A stretch of DNA of 64,000 bases from Eleginops maclovinus (GCF_036324505.1 NC_086366.1:11153927-11217926); one strand, 5' to 3'. Positions 14,915-30,240 are shown, numbered from the stretch's first letter. Numbers and translations: made by a program. Notes: a model not told the origin generated them from the sequence alone.

Positions 14915-15170
14915 AGGGCGGTGGTGGCGAAGTCCATAGGGGCTTGGCCTGGGAACTGGAAGGTCACCAGTTCAAGTCCCCGAAAGACCAAGTGCCACCG
15001 TGGTGTCCCTGAGCAAGACACTGGTTACCTACACTGCTCCCCGGGCGCCGTACATAATGGCAGCCCACTGCTCCTAACACTAGGATGGGTCAAATGCAGA
15101 GACCGCATTTCGTTGTCCTAGTACTTGTACTCTGTGCAATGACAATAAAGTTGAATCTGAATCTGAATCT
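14915..15170 (+). mobile_element. tRNA-derived SINE copy 2 with intact target-site duplication
   Basis: tRNA-like head with B box AGTTCAAGTCC (14969-14979), then the GTGTCCCTGAGCAAGACAC body, GGGCGCCG, GACAATAAAG and a short (TGAATC)n tail. It is bounded by a perfect 16-bp direct repeat, GAAACAAGTGGAATTT, at 14899-14914 and 15171-15186. It lacks the extra middle segment present in copies 1 and 3. Confidence 0.9.
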
Positions 15171-15475
15171 GAAACAAGTGGAATTTCCCCACAATGGATT
15201 GTTAGACTCTGTCTTTAACACAAAAATCCCTGTGGGGAATTTGGTTTATTGTAGCAGCAACAAAATGGGATGTACAATACTGTATAAGAGTAATAGAAAC
15301 ACAAGATAACCTCTACAGTACTGTGGATGATGTTTGAATTTAATTCAGGGTTGGGCGCAGGGAGCACTCTTTCACAAAGCACCAAAATGAGAAATTCATG
15401 AGTCCTTGAGCATTTGTAAGACAGTAACTGCCCTGGCCTATATCTCTATTTGAGTATACTCAAACTTCTTATTTA

Positions 15476-15545
15476 AAGGAACAGTTCAAAATTTTGGGAA
15501 ATATGTTTTGGGGTTTTTCTTTATGACATGAGAGGATTCAAAAGC
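15476..15545 (+). repeat. Possible short remnant of a dispersed teleost repeat
   Basis: AAAGGAACAGTTCAAAATTTTG followed by GGAAATATG resembles, from memory, the start of another common fish repeat. Only about 70 bp are recognisable. Confidence 0.3.
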
Positions 15546-16789
15546 CATTATTGTATGTGCATTGCAACCACCTGCATACATACATTGTTGGCTGCAAAAC
15601 ACACTGCGATACACATACAACAGACACAGAGAACATTATCAATTACAGCCTGCTCTATCTAAGTCTGCTCTAAATTAAAAAATGAAGGTCCATTATTTGC
15701 TATCAGCTCTGGATAAAAAAAAAGACCAACAGAAATATCTCTCTTTAGCTTTTATTAATGAGCCTCTGTGCTTTCAAATTCACCCACCTTCAAATTGCAT
15801 GGAGAATAGAAACTCTTCAGGGGAGGTTAAACTGGGGTCAACATTGAACGCAAAAAAAGTCAATCGTTGACCTTAATAAGGAAGTTGTTTTTTTGACGAA
15901 CATTTGTTGAGTTCTGACCTCTTCTATCATTTAGTGTTGACCTATAAGAAAACAGTCACTTTTTGTTACTAAAAACATGTTTGATGAGAGCAGTTGAAGT
16001 CAAGCTAAAGCATGGAAGTGAAACAATTAATTGAAAGAGGTTAAAAAGTTCTCTTAAGGTTTTTCATTAACAGCGACCCCATTCATAGTACCATAATAAT
16101 TCTTCCAAAGTTAAAAACAGATTCATAGTCACAACTTTAACCATCTTTAGCCAAGCTTAGCACTAATTAAATAAAACATCTACTAAAACTAAGATTCTAA
16201 AGGTGGTTAACATTGCATCTTAATTGTTGATCCAGCACTTGAAACAGTTGAAACAGAACAATTAAAGACAAAATTTTGTAGTTTGGATAAAATATTGTGC
16301 TATTGTTTTGTTAAACAGCTAAGGGCAGTGGTAGTCCCAGTTAAAGATGAATGTGGTGTACCTTCTTACCTGTTCAAAGACCCAGACCTTATGCTCCCAA
16401 ATAATCAGTCTTCGTTCAAAATGCTGCCAAGAAATAAATTGGTCCAAACCAACATTTTTTCTGTGGTTTTTCTCGTTTTGGAACTTCGATTGAAAATACT
16501 TAATAATAATTACATGTGAATGATTGTCCAGTATGGCATGAGCAGATTTTCCTGAAATAGAGACAGTAACAGATGTCAGTCCTTCCCTCACTTACTGTTT
16601 TGGTACGTGTGCGTGTCTCTGTGTAAGCACTCAAAAGTTGCATGCTGCCTCTCCCTGGCTCCTGATGGCACTCAGCCTGGCATGCCTGGGTACGCAGTAG
16701 ATTGCCTGGCTGCATGGCTATGTCCCAAAGCATGTGTGTGCGTGCGTGAGAGAGCGTGTCTGAACAGTAAAATTGAGCAGTACCATCAG

Positions 16790-17830
16790 AAGATGCTGAG
16801 TGAATAAGCCCTTCCATCACTACTCCTCTTCCTCTCTGCCTGTTTGCTTACTTGTCTGTGTGTATCTGCCTATGCATTTCAGAGTTTGCTCGCCTCTCTG
16901 TTTGTTTGTGTGTCTGCCCACACAGAGGCCTGCCTATTTGCACACCTCTGATCCTGTCTGCCAAACCTCATCTGCCCATCTCACTGTTCGCACTTTTTGC
17001 ATTCCTGTCTCTCTTCTCTCACTTGGTTCAACTTCTGTTTTCTTGAGCATCTGCCTATTTCCAAATCAGAATACAATAAGGCTGATGCTAGTCTACCTGA
17101 TTTTTTTGGGTGTTGAGTTGGCAGGGTTTTTTTTTCTGATTCTAAGGCTCTTAGCCATGTGTCTTAAATGTAAAACTATACATTTCTGATAGCTTTTTTC
17201 CACCTCCATGTGTGTCTGTCAGCTTTTGCCCTTTATGTTCTATTATCCGCTCTGTTTTTCTGCTTGTAATTTTCCTCTCAGACTGTTCTGTCAGTTTGCC
17301 TACTTGTCCGCATTTAACTCTTTAGATCCTGGTTATCCTATAAATGAATTGTTGGTGTGTGCACAGCTTGATTTAAGTGTCTTCCCTGTGTCATTTCATC
17401 AGTAACCATATTTTTTATGTTCTTCCCATTTCCTGTCTTTCATCTGTCTCACTCACTTTCTTTTCACTCAGGTGTTTGAAATATCCTGTTTGTTTATAAG
17501 TCAGGATAATTTTGTCAGTGTGACAGCTGAGGGGGGCGGGTAGGTCAAAGGTGGAGAAGAGCAGCTGCTAATCACCTGGCATAGGAGGGAAAGATGATAG
17601 GATACAGGAGCAGAGAAAAGCAGCTTCTAAACTTGAGAAGTTTCACCTGAGATTTACAGGGAAGAAAGGATTTGGAAGAGAGAGGGAGAGCCAGGGAGGA
17701 AGGAGAGACAGAAAGGGGAGACTAAGTGGATTAGAATAAAGACATAAGGGAAGAGTGGAAGAGAGAAACATCAAAGCTTTTGAGAGAAAATAGTGTCGGG
17801 CACCGGAGAGAGAGAGAGAGAGAGAGAGAC
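16790..17830. other. Pyrimidine-rich block followed by purine-rich block
   Basis: About 16790-17470 is strongly C/T-rich on the + strand, with repeated CTGTCTG/CTGCC-like words. About 17520-17830 is strongly A/G-rich (GGGAGGAAGGAGAGACAG and similar). The short reading frames are low in complexity and unlikely to be genes. Confidence 0.6.
17807..17829. repeat. (GA)n microsatellite
   Basis: About 23 bp of GA at the right end of a 300-bp purine-rich block (17520-17830). Confidence 0.95.
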
Positions 17831-18724
17831 GCAGAATTAGGCTAAAAAATAACTCAGTGTACTATTACTTATAAAAAAGCTGACAGCGGGGTTAAGTTAG
17901 CTGTCTGATAGCCCTACCTAGAGATCTATACCAACTATAAGTCTCAGTTCCTTCATTCATTTGGGCACTTAACAAAAGTTTCATCATTAACTATGAAGCC
18001 ATTTTTGCACAACAGTCCATGTGCATGTCATGAATCACATTCCATCCTTTTAAAGCACACTGGAACCATTTCAGATCATGCTTTGAATGTGCTCTATTAG
18101 TCATTGCCTGAGTCATTGAGTTAAGAGTATTTGGCCTAACAATCTCTTCCACACAATAGACCACGAGGATGTGTATTGACTAATGTGGACACAACTTCTC
18201 CTACAAGACTGCAATACTTTGGCAATGCCACCTAAAGTTTATTTGCGAACGCGACTTGGCAATCCGTCATATTTGGGACTTTGTTTAGTCAAAATCTTAT
18301 TATGATTGAGATATTTTTCCATCTAAATATGGAAAAAGGATTAACAAATTTGAATACGGAAACAAAGCAACATTAGATTAACTCAAAATGTACTTGTGTA
18401 ACAGCCTTTTAAATGTAAATAATGCATAATGTCTCTCATGCTTTTGTCCTTAACACTCAATTAAACCTCCTTATGGTTATGGTTATTGTTTAAGTACAAT
18501 CAGGCCTGTAGTAATTGAGTTACAGAGCATTCACGGTTTGTGTCGGGTGTGAAATGTCTTTTCTGATGGCTGTCTGATTTTAATGCTAATGGTATTGCTG
18601 ATTATGTGCTCCCTAATTAGAATTAAACATTGTTCTTTTTTTCAGGGTGGGTATTATTTTTTGCCTTGTTTAATTAGTTTTTAGTTTGGTGTTGTCATGT
18701 TTTTCAGAAATAATGTTGTTTTAT

Positions 18725-19085
18725 TTATATTAGTTTCCGTCCTGTCCCTTTGTTGTCTTGTGCCTCCTGTTTTATGTTGAAGATTAATTCCCCCTCCCGT
18801 TTCAGGTCTCTGTGCTCCCCGCCCCCGTGTGTCTCCCTCTTTCGTGATTGTCTACCCCGCCTTGATTGTTTCCACCTGTGTCTCCTCACCTTGTGTATAT
18901 ATTGTCCTCGTCGCCCCTGTTCCAGTGCCAGTTCATCATACCTGAACGTCCGACATCTAGCTCCAGGCTCATGTATACTCCTAGACCCTTGTCTCAGTTA
19001 CGTTTTTTCCCTCATTCGAGTGGTTTTAGTTTCGTAGTATTTAGTTCAGGTTTTTTCCCTCGAAAGAGTGTTTTTGTTTGTGAAA
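18725..19085 (+). repeat. Possible LTR-retroelement-derived fragment
   Basis: Pyrimidine-rich sequence with CCGCCTTGATTGTTTCCACC, TGTGTATATATTGTCCTCG (TATA-like) and later GTTCAGGTTTTTTCCC, reminiscent of promoter-bearing LTR fragments in fish genomes. No paired LTR, primer-binding site or gag/pol is visible, so this is only a suggestion. Confidence 0.3.
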
Positions 19086-19119
19086 CCCATTGTACTGGGA
19101 TCAATCCAGTAAAAGGACA

Positions 19120-19328
19120 AGATCAAATATGAGTTTATTCTAAGCAAAGCCTTGCACCACACTCGGCTTGCGATCCCATCTGGAAACGGTCTTTAGTTTT
19201 GCATGCAATTGTAAATGCTTTGAATATAGTACAGGATAATACGTATGTGTTGGGATAACCTGATGGGAGCTAATGGAAGTTAGTTTCATTGAGTGAAAAA
19301 TAAAATGTATGGTTTGTTTTCTCTGGAC
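19120..19328 (-). repeat. Interspersed repeat, inverted copy A (~210 bp)
   Basis: Nearly identical (roughly 90% by eye) to the reverse complement of 21941-22146. Shared landmarks: CTTGCACCACACTCGGC, TTTGCATGCAATTGTAAATG, AGTACAGGATAATACGTATG and the end TTCTCTGGAC. Both outer and inner borders coincide between the copies. Confidence 0.9.
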
Positions 19329-21940
<2,612 letters not shown>

Positions 21941-22146
21941 GTCCAGAGAAAACAAATCATACATTTTCTTTTTCACTCAACAAAACTAACTTCCATTAGC
22001 TCCCACCAGGTTGTCCCACATACGTATTATCCTGTACTATATTCAAAGCATTTACAATTGCATGCAAAACTAAAGACTGTTTCCAGATGGGATCACACGC
22101 CGAGTGTGGTGCAAGGCTTTGCTTAAAATAAACTCATATTTGATAT
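21941..22146 (+). repeat. Interspersed repeat, inverted copy B (~206 bp)
   Basis: Partner of the repeat at 19120-19328 in opposite orientation. It begins GTCCAGAGAAAAC directly after a long CA microsatellite and ends ...ACTCATATTTGAT. It has no coding content of its own; the short reading frame shared by both copies results from sequence similarity. Confidence 0.9.
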
Positions 22147-22941
22147 TGGCTTTCATGTCAGGTAAAGAACACCCTTGTACATTTTGGAGACTTTAAGACA
22201 TCTTGTATAGTTGACACATATTTGCAGTCACAACCTCTGTCCACAGATGCATCACCCTTGCTCAGACCAGGCCCATGTTGTACCTCGACATTCATTTTGA
22301 TCTGAACATCTGTTAAGTTTGTGACTTCATCTTGCACAATTGATACGTTACTGCAATAACAAAATCTGTCCACAGATACACCCATCATCAAACTCAAGCT
22401 CGTTTTAGAGCAACATATTTTACCTATAATCACATTTACATTTTTCATGAAATATATTGTTTGTTTCCATTTCTGTTCCCCATTCCACAAACAGAAAATA
22501 TGCATAACATATCCACTAATCAGATTTCCTAGAACTGTCAAAAGTGTTTCCTAATCTTTCCATAATCTGGTTGTTGGGACATGGCCATGAAGTGTTGTGT
22601 GAAAGCCAAGATATGACACAATGAGGCTGAACGGAGATACAAAGAATCCAGATCACGATGTTCCCAAAAACTAAGGGCTTCTTTTAGATTCTGTGAACTA
22701 GATGTAGAATTATAAAGTGTTGTTCATTCGCTCAGCCATAAAATCACTCCCTGGCTGTCTGTTTCTCTCACTTTTAACTCAGCAAGATTAACTTGCAGAC
22801 ATGACAGCCAAAGTAACATGGCAGTTCAAAGGGTTGTGGGTTCTTCAAAGAGAAGCTCAAAAGAAAAGCCAATATCATGTTGACGTAGGTAGACAGAATA
22901 TACGAAGGTGTGTCTATTGAGTTTAAATAATTTTGATTATT

Positions 22942-24661
22942 TCCATCCATCCATCCATCCATCTTCTCCCGCTTTTCCGTCAGGGTCGCGGAGGTAACAG
23001 CTCCAGCAGAGAGCCCCAAACTTTCCTTTCCCTGGCCACATCAACCAGCTCTGACTGGGGGATTCCAAGGCGCTCCCAGGCCAGCGAAGAGATATAATCC
23101 CTCCACCTGGTCCTAGGTCTACCCCTCGGTCTCTTCCCAGCCGGACATGCCTGGAACACCTCCCTAGGGAGGCGCCCAGGTGGCATCCTCACTAGGTGCC
23201 CGAACCACCTCAACTGGCTCCTTTCAACGCGAAGGAGCAGCGGTTCTACTCCGAGTCCCTCCCGGATGACTGAACTTCTCACCTTATCCCTAAGGGAGAT
23301 GCCAGCCACCCTGCGGAGAAATCCCATTTCGGCTGCTTGTATCCGCGATCTCGTTCTTTCGGTCATGACCCATCCTTCATGACCATAGGTGAAGGGAGGA
23401 ATGAAAATGGCCTGGTAGACAGAGAGCTTTGCCTTCTGGCTCAGCTCTCTTTTCGCCACAACGGTGCAGTAAAGCGACTGCAGTACCGTTCCCGCTGCCC
23501 CGAATCTCCGGCCCATCTCACGCTACATTGTTCCCTCACTCGAGAACAAGACCTCGAGATACTTGAACTCTTTCACTTGGGGTAAGGCTTCATTCCCTAC
23601 CTGGAGTGGACAATCCATCGGTTTCCTGCTGAGAACCATGGCCTCAGATTTGGAGGTGCTGATCCTCATCCCACACCGCTTCACACTCGGCCGCGAACCG
23701 ATCCAGTGAGTGCTGAAGGTCACAGACCGATGAAGCCATTAGGACCACATCATCTGCAAAAAGCAGTGGTGCAATCCTTAGCCCACCGAACTGCAAACCC
23801 CCTCCCCCACGACTACGCCTCGAAATCCTGTCCATGAATATCACAAACAGGATTGGTGACAAAGCGCAGCCCTGGCGGAGGCCAACCCTCACCGGAAATC
23901 GGTCCGACGTGCTGCCGAGGACCCGGACACAGCTCTCGCTTTGAGAGTACAGAGATTGGATGGCCCTGAGCAGAGACCCCCGCACCCCATACTCCCGCAG
24001 CACCTCCCACAGTATCTCCCTGGGAACCCGGTCATACGCCTTCTCCAAATCCACAAAGCACATGTAGACCGGATGAGCGTACTCCCAGGCCCCCTCCAGG
24101 ATCCTTGCGAGAGTGAACAGCTGGTCCGTCGTTCCACGACCAGGACGATAACCGCATTGTTCCTCTTCAATCTGAGGTTCGACAATCGGCCGGACCCTCC
24201 TTTCCAGCACCTTAGAGTAAACTTTCCCGGGGAGGCTGAGTAATGTGATGCCTCTGTAATTGGCACACACCCTCTGATCCCCCTTTTTAAAGAGAGGAAC
24301 CACCACCCCGGTCTGCCACTCCTTCGGTACTGTTTCCGACTTCCACGCAATGTTGATGAGACGTGTCAACCATGACAGTCCCTCAACACCCAGAGCCTTC
24401 AGCATTTCTGGGCGGATCTCATCCACCCCCGGGGCTTTGCCACCGTGGAGCTGTTTAACTACCTCAGTGACTTCCCCCCATGAGATTGGATTTGATCCCC
24501 CTTCATACATGGCTGAGGCTGCTGCCCTTCGGGCCTGTCGATACCTTGCAACTGCGTCAGGAGTACCCAGGGATAACATATCCCGGAAGGCCTCCTTCTT
24601 CAGTCGGATGGCTTCCCTGACCACCGGTGTCCACCACGAGGTTCGAGGGTTACTCAGTTCA
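22942..24661 (-). mobile_element. 5'-truncated LINE (non-LTR retrotransposon)
   Basis: Minus-strand element whose 3' end carries a (CCAT)n tail (22942-22963 on +). It encodes most of a reverse transcriptase and the C-terminal region. Coding similarity begins abruptly near 24661 (in the segment reading NPRTSWWTPVVREAI), so the endonuclease and 5' part are missing, as in normal LINE 5' truncation. Local GC content is far higher than in the flanks. No target duplication was recognised. The clade (RTE-, L2- or Rex-like) cannot be fixed by eye. Confidence 0.92.
22980..24660 (-). pseudogene. LINE reverse transcriptase ORF, broken
   Basis: From 24624 downward the frame encodes RT motifs: VVVPLFKKGD, ANYRGITLL, CFVDLEKAYDRV, LRQGCALSPILF and the catalytic FADD box (23749-23760). 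The reading shifts by one base near 23671-23676 (EAV then WDED where the other frame reads GMRISTSKSEA). In the new frame an in-frame TAG at 23523-23525 interrupts the protein. It then continues to the C-terminal WFGHLVRMPPGRLPRE and GKRPRGRPRTRWRDY region, ending at 22980. One frameshift plus one nonsense codon make this copy inactive. Confidence 0.9.
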
Positions 24662-24756
24662 TTTTCATAATAAGTGTAACATGCTGCTCTGTGACCCTGG
24701 TTTTGTTTTAACCTTGTGTTTGTGTGTGTAGAACTTTCCAGCAGAGGAAACTATTG

Positions 24757-24781
24757 CTTTATATATATATATATATATATA
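24757..24781. repeat. (TA)n microsatellite
   Basis: About 24 bp of alternating TA, 95 bp to the right of the LINE 5' end. Confidence 0.95.
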
Positions 24782-26788
24782 AGTGATAGGAAGAGTTATG
24801 TTTATATTTATATTGTAATCAAACCAGGTTACTGTCACTGATTGCTGTAATATCTTTCATGTTATATTAAGGTTTATTTTGTTATCATACTTGGTTTCCG
24901 ACCTGTGTGTGTGTATATGCACAACTCGCCACAAGGTGCCTCCCCCTTTTGTTGTTTTCATTCAATTGATGGTCAGGACTGGTACGCCTTGTCGGTGAGC
25001 TAGGTTAAATCAGGAATTAATGTTAATATGAACGAGTGTATAATTTCATTGGTTAATTCGGGTTTTGTTTTGTGTTTGCATTGCAGGTTTACAACCTAAC
25101 TAATTGTCACTAAGTAGCTAATGTTACCAACGGGCTAGTGTAGCTGAAACAGTTGGGCTAATCAGTGGGTGAATTAATTGTGTATGTGTGCGCAATAAAA
25201 CTTCGTAAAGTGACTCGAGTTGTATCCGCCGTACTTGTCCGGATAACCCTTCCAGAGGGGAGTTTATTAAACTATAGCAGGTAGTTAAGTGAAAACCTGG
25301 ACAGTGTGTGTCATTGCAAAATGTGCTCTGGTGACACTATATTGGGAACCACCACAGGAACAGTTTTGAGATATTTCAGACATGTTTATATTTCTGTCTG
25401 TGGACAGATGGTTATCACCACCATAATGTCAGATCCGTGGAATATGCAGTTGTAGTTGAGAATAAATTGAAGGTGGAGTTCGGGAAGGAAGTTCAATTAA
25501 TGCTGATCACAAAACAAGGAGATGTATCCATCCTATTAAACGTAACAGATCCTGAAAAGATCAGTGGGTCAATTGAGACAAATTGAATTTGTTATGTTAT
25601 GTTTTATATCGTTATGAAAGTTACTTATCTTCATTAGTGAACTCCAATAGAAGTGTTGTTAGATGGTCAAACAGACCCTGAATCCTCTTCGCACAAACCC
25701 TGAAAGGCATTACATTGAAACATTTCAATATTCTGGGCCTCTTCTGTTTTTTTTTATATTTGGCTATATGAATAAAATTGTCTCAAATGTGTGTGCATAA
25801 AAATACATTAAAAAAAATTCTGAAGATTTTGACTTTGACTGTTTCTTCTGTCAAGCTTGGCCAACAGGCTGGCAGTGGTTTGAACACACGTGGAAAGTTT
25901 CAAGATGGCCAGACAGTTCACCCTCTATATCCAGCCCGTCACTTTTCGTCTTGTCACTTTCTGCGTGTCTCCTTCCTATGATGGATAAACTATTGGAGAC
26001 ATCTTCCTTGCACCTGCTTCAAAACTGTCAAATTGTCCACAAGGATCTGACACATACCTGGACATGGTCTATTGGGTTACAATTTCAATTGTTCTAGTGC
26101 AGGACTCCCTCAAATCTTGGGAGGGGATTTTCACAGGTTACCCCAACATTCATGCTTTAACATTGTCATGTTTACAGTTCATGGAACATAATGCATATTC
26201 ACACTTTAGTATATGAAATATTGGCATAGTAATGTGCTAACCATCTTTAAATACAGTACATTCCTGTCATGGCACTGTCATTGGGCTGCATACATTTTAA
26301 TGTGTGCATGCATCATATCGTTATTAAGTTGATTATTTTTGTTTATATAAAACATTTTTATGATTAATTAATTATTCTTTGAGCTACAGTAAGTAGACTT
26401 TGGAGATACTGAGGCATAAACATATTATTTTTTGTGAGCCTTTTGAACTGCATTGCATTATATGTTAAGATGTACGGACTTCTGCTCCCAGCCCTTCTGT
26501 AACTGTGGCTTTAAGTCCTGGCATCTGAGGTTATCACAGGGAGGTTTAGAGAGAGGGAGGGAGAGGGAATCAGAGGAGAAGCAATTCATGTCACTACAGT
26601 AGCAGTAATAAGTCTCTGCAGTTTGTGTGTGCCATTGTGTGCTAGTGTGCAGGACAGTGTGTGTGGAATGTGTGAACGCGCTCTACAGTAATACGCTTGT
26701 TGGTGTCTCCAGTTCATTTATCTGCCTCCATTCAGAGTGACCTTCAGCTGCAAGCCCTGCACACAGATATTTGCCACGGTGATGCGCG

Positions 26789-26790
<2 letters not shown>

Positions 26791-26874
<84 letters not shown>
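26791..26874. repeat. (CA)n microsatellite, uninterrupted 84 bp
   Basis: About 42 perfect AC units between GCGCGGC and GTCACACAC. Confidence 0.98.
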
Positions 26875-26878
<4 letters not shown>

Positions 26879-29514
26879 CACACAGATTGAGTTTAAGGTG
26901 CTAATGCTCCACCATTACAAGCACATTTTCATTTGTTTTCTGAATACATTTTTGAAAATACACTCATTACATAGCATTTATTCAATCACCACTATCTGGT
27001 GTAAATTATATAAATGATCAATGTTCTGTTGATTGATTATACTTGTAATCTGCAGATTTTCGTCCTTTGCTTTCCCTTTTTGATTCTGAGATAATAGAGT
27101 TAATATAATGTATTAGTCCCACAAGTTGAACATGAACTGAAACGTGATTAGAATTATGATAGCTGATTTATGAGCGTTGCTTGATTGGTGAATGGTTTGT
27201 TCAGCAAATATAAATCATGACCTTTAGCACACACCATTAACACTATTAGCCCTATAGCCTACTGACTATAAGACAAACACATTCGCACAACCAGAAATCC
27301 AAGTTACTTGTACATAGAAAACACTGCTATTGTTTGGTTTTCACTATGGTCCAGTTAAGGACCATTGAGTATTTGTATCATAGGAGAAATACTGGATTTT
27401 ATTCCACTGGTGTCAGGTGTTCAGTTGATGTATTTTTCAGTCATGTACTCACACACTTTCAAGCTCTTGGATGTGGGTCATTCAGGGGCCACAGAAAGAT
27501 TTTTCTCTGACTGTTGCCATATTTAATAATGTCTCACCATCAACAAGACATCCCGTGACACCATATTTCTCAGCTGCTTGACGGATGGCTCTGGTCCCTT
27601 TCTGCTAAAAGATGCTTTCCAACCCTCTGGAATTTATTTCTCTCTGTCACATAAGCTGGCAGAACACTCCTAAAGGGCGATCTTTTTGCCCGAATGGACA
27701 ACTACAGAGAGACAGATGAAAAGCATTTATAGTACAATACTTTCTTATGGTCTGTTATTTTCTTTCTTTTTAATAAATCGTGCTAACAATAGTGTTTTGA
27801 TAACAGATATGTGTCGGGGAAAAATATTGTTTTCTCCAAGCCTATCAACTTTAAATTTGTGGATTTATTCAGATATACAGAACAATATCCTCAAATATGC
27901 TTTATTTGAGGCTTAATTTTGAGAAGTTGTATACAGTGTACCATATTCCAAAAAACATAACACCAAACAACTGTTTGCTCAGTAAAGATATAATAGAGTA
28001 ATGGTGTCTTTAGAAAGAACTCCCTCTCCATCTGTGTTTGTTGTAATCTAAACTTCTTTGTGTGGTTTTCTCACTGCTTTGCTGATCCCTGTTGTTTTGA
28101 AAGCTTACCACACCCTCTGGTCTCCCCCCGGGTTAACAGTTTTAACTCAGTCCATTTCAGTCAGTGTTTTTTTCAAAACATTGTGGAAACAACAGAAATG
28201 TGTAGTTATCTTCAAATATTGCGAAAAGGTTTTTATGCCTGGTTGAAGTTTTTGTATTGATCAACACAAAGAGAAAATAAGAGTTTGAGTAAACAGTTGA
28301 TGAGGCTTAAAAAGTATGGTTTTTGTTTACAGTAATAGGCTTATGCAAAAAGAAAGAAGTATTTCAATGTAATAATAGAACGGACTTGCCAACCATTTGA
28401 GGTTATATTTAAGCCATTAAGCCAGTGAGGTTAAGATAAATGAATATTTTTGTGAACCGCATCCTTTTGCTATTGGTTACCTCATACGCCGTAATTTGAC
28501 TTGTGGTTTACTTCCTCAACGCACCGGTAACACACTACTTACCTCAGTCACAACTTCTCATCCTTTTTCACTTCATTTAGCAATCTTTCAATAGGCACCT
28601 CCTGAATTGTATTCTTTTCACTGTCAGGATAAACACTATGATGTTTTTTTCCATCTGTCTCTGCTTTTAGCTTATTTTCATGCCTTTATTGTTGTTGCTC
28701 TTTAGAAACCAGCTGGGCCCCCAGGGAAGGAACAACTGACAGCCGGGGAGTAAGACAGGGAGAGGTGAAGGGGATGACTGACAGGAGAATAAGATAGAGG
28801 AATCATCAATGACAGAAAAAGGAAAGGCAGTGAGAGAGGAACAGAAGGGGAAGAAACACAGGGGTAAAGATAGGGGGGAGATTTCTGTGTGTAGTTTTAG
28901 TTTTCTTTTTTTATTCATTACCTTTCAGTGGGAAAAAACTCCAAACACAGTTGAACACTTGGTTCACTGGTCCTGGCAGCCACAGGGGTATTTAGGTATG
29001 AAAGGTTTGGAAAGTTTAAGATATTTCATGCCAGTAATTAATGGATCCATCATCCAGCACCACTTCTCCCTCAATAGCTGCTGCCGCCAGCAAAACTTCA
29101 TCAGTGTACGCCTAAATGATGATCAGGGATTTTCAATCGTTCAAACATAAGCTCTGTGGACATGTATTATTATATTGTGGATAACTTTGAATGCAGCATT
29201 GTTATATAACACATCTTCTGCCAAATGTTTGCCATTTAAGTATCCTTCTCAAAAGACCCACCAAAGACAGGTTAAAGAAGACTTTGTATTACTTAGTAAA
29301 AGAGACTGAGTTATCCAAATGTAGTCTCTTGTAAAAGTCTCACTCCAAAACTATTGGATCCTGCATTTTCTGTGAAAGAGGATCATAAGCTTCCCATTAA
29401 AGAAACATCTTACCAAGGTTACATAATAACCAGTACCATGGTTTGGGTCTCTTGAATGTTTACAAAGAGCTTCTTATTAAAGACCCACTAGTTAATTCTT
29501 TTTAGACAGAAGAT

Positions 29515-29820
29515 AGAATCGGAGGATGAAACCCTCTTTATTGTCACATACATGCACACAGCAGAGCACACACAGTGAAATTAGTCCTCTGCATTTAACC
29601 CATCCTAGTATTAGGAGCAGTGGGCAGCTATTGTGCAGCGCCCGGGGAGCAATGGGGAGGGGGGAATTGGAGGGCTCAAGGGCACCACAGCAGGGCCTAG
29701 GAGGTGAACTGGGACCTCTCCAAGTAGCAGCCCACTTTCCATATTTCAAGTCTGTTTGGGGACTTGAACCGGCGACCCTACGATTCCCAGTCCAAGCCCC
29801 TACTGACTAAGCCACTGCAG
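29515..29820 (-). mobile_element. tRNA-derived SINE copy 3 (minus strand)
   Basis: Reverse complement of the copy 1 family, including the head with GGTTCAAGTCC, the CTTGAAATATGGAAAG segment, the GGGCGCTG-like middle and the terminal CCTCCGATTCT. Its head is followed by an inverted second copy of its first 35 bases (29818-29852). Confidence 0.87.
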
Positions 29821-29852
29821 TAGGGGCTTGGACTGGGAATCGTAGGGTCGCC
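29771..29852. repeat. Perfect 35-bp inverted repeat at SINE head (hairpin, 12-nt loop)
   Basis: Arms 29771-29805 and 29818-29852 are exact reverse complements (first arm begins GGCGACCCTACGATTCCC). The loop is ACTAAGCCACTG. The right arm duplicates the tRNA-like head of SINE copy 3 in opposite orientation. Confidence 0.95.
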
Positions 29853-30240
29853 TATGCTCTATAAAAGCACAGATGCACTAGTTATCTGTTTAAAGAGTAA
29901 TATCAAATGTGCATACATGGGGGAAATAATCTTTAAAACCTGTGTTGTTCATTCATACATTTATTAGGAATCTCCTCAAATGATTCTACTCAAAAAGATT
30001 GTAAATAATAGTCATTTTATAATGATTGGTATATTTAAATGTATGTTCCAAATACTGATCACATTTTTGTCCAACAATAAACAAAAGGTCCGAAATGAGT
30101 CACATTGTGAAAAGAGGTTAATATACATGTGTTAAGCATATTTAATGAAGCTTAATAATACAATTTTCCAACAAAAAAAGTGTGTAGTAGAAAAGCTGGA
30201 TATGAAAAATAATGAATAGTACAAAGTGGGACATTCTGAG

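Larger units (their letters stand above)
24662..30240. other. Sequence between LINE and hAT-like element, no host gene recognised
   Basis: Holds the TA, CA and SINE features listed separately. The part at 24670-25330 contains AATAAAA (25195) and may be retroelement-derived, but nothing decisive is visible. 28730-28890 is purine-rich. Confidence 0.5.

Noticed and set aside
23941..24670. Open frames on the + strand opposite the LINE
   Set aside because: They are shadows of the GC-rich reverse transcriptase frame on the minus strand.
24670..25330. Possible LTR (TGTAAC start, TA tract, AATAAAA, GAGGGGAG downstream)
   Set aside because: No second LTR, primer-binding site, defined CA end or target duplication could be found.
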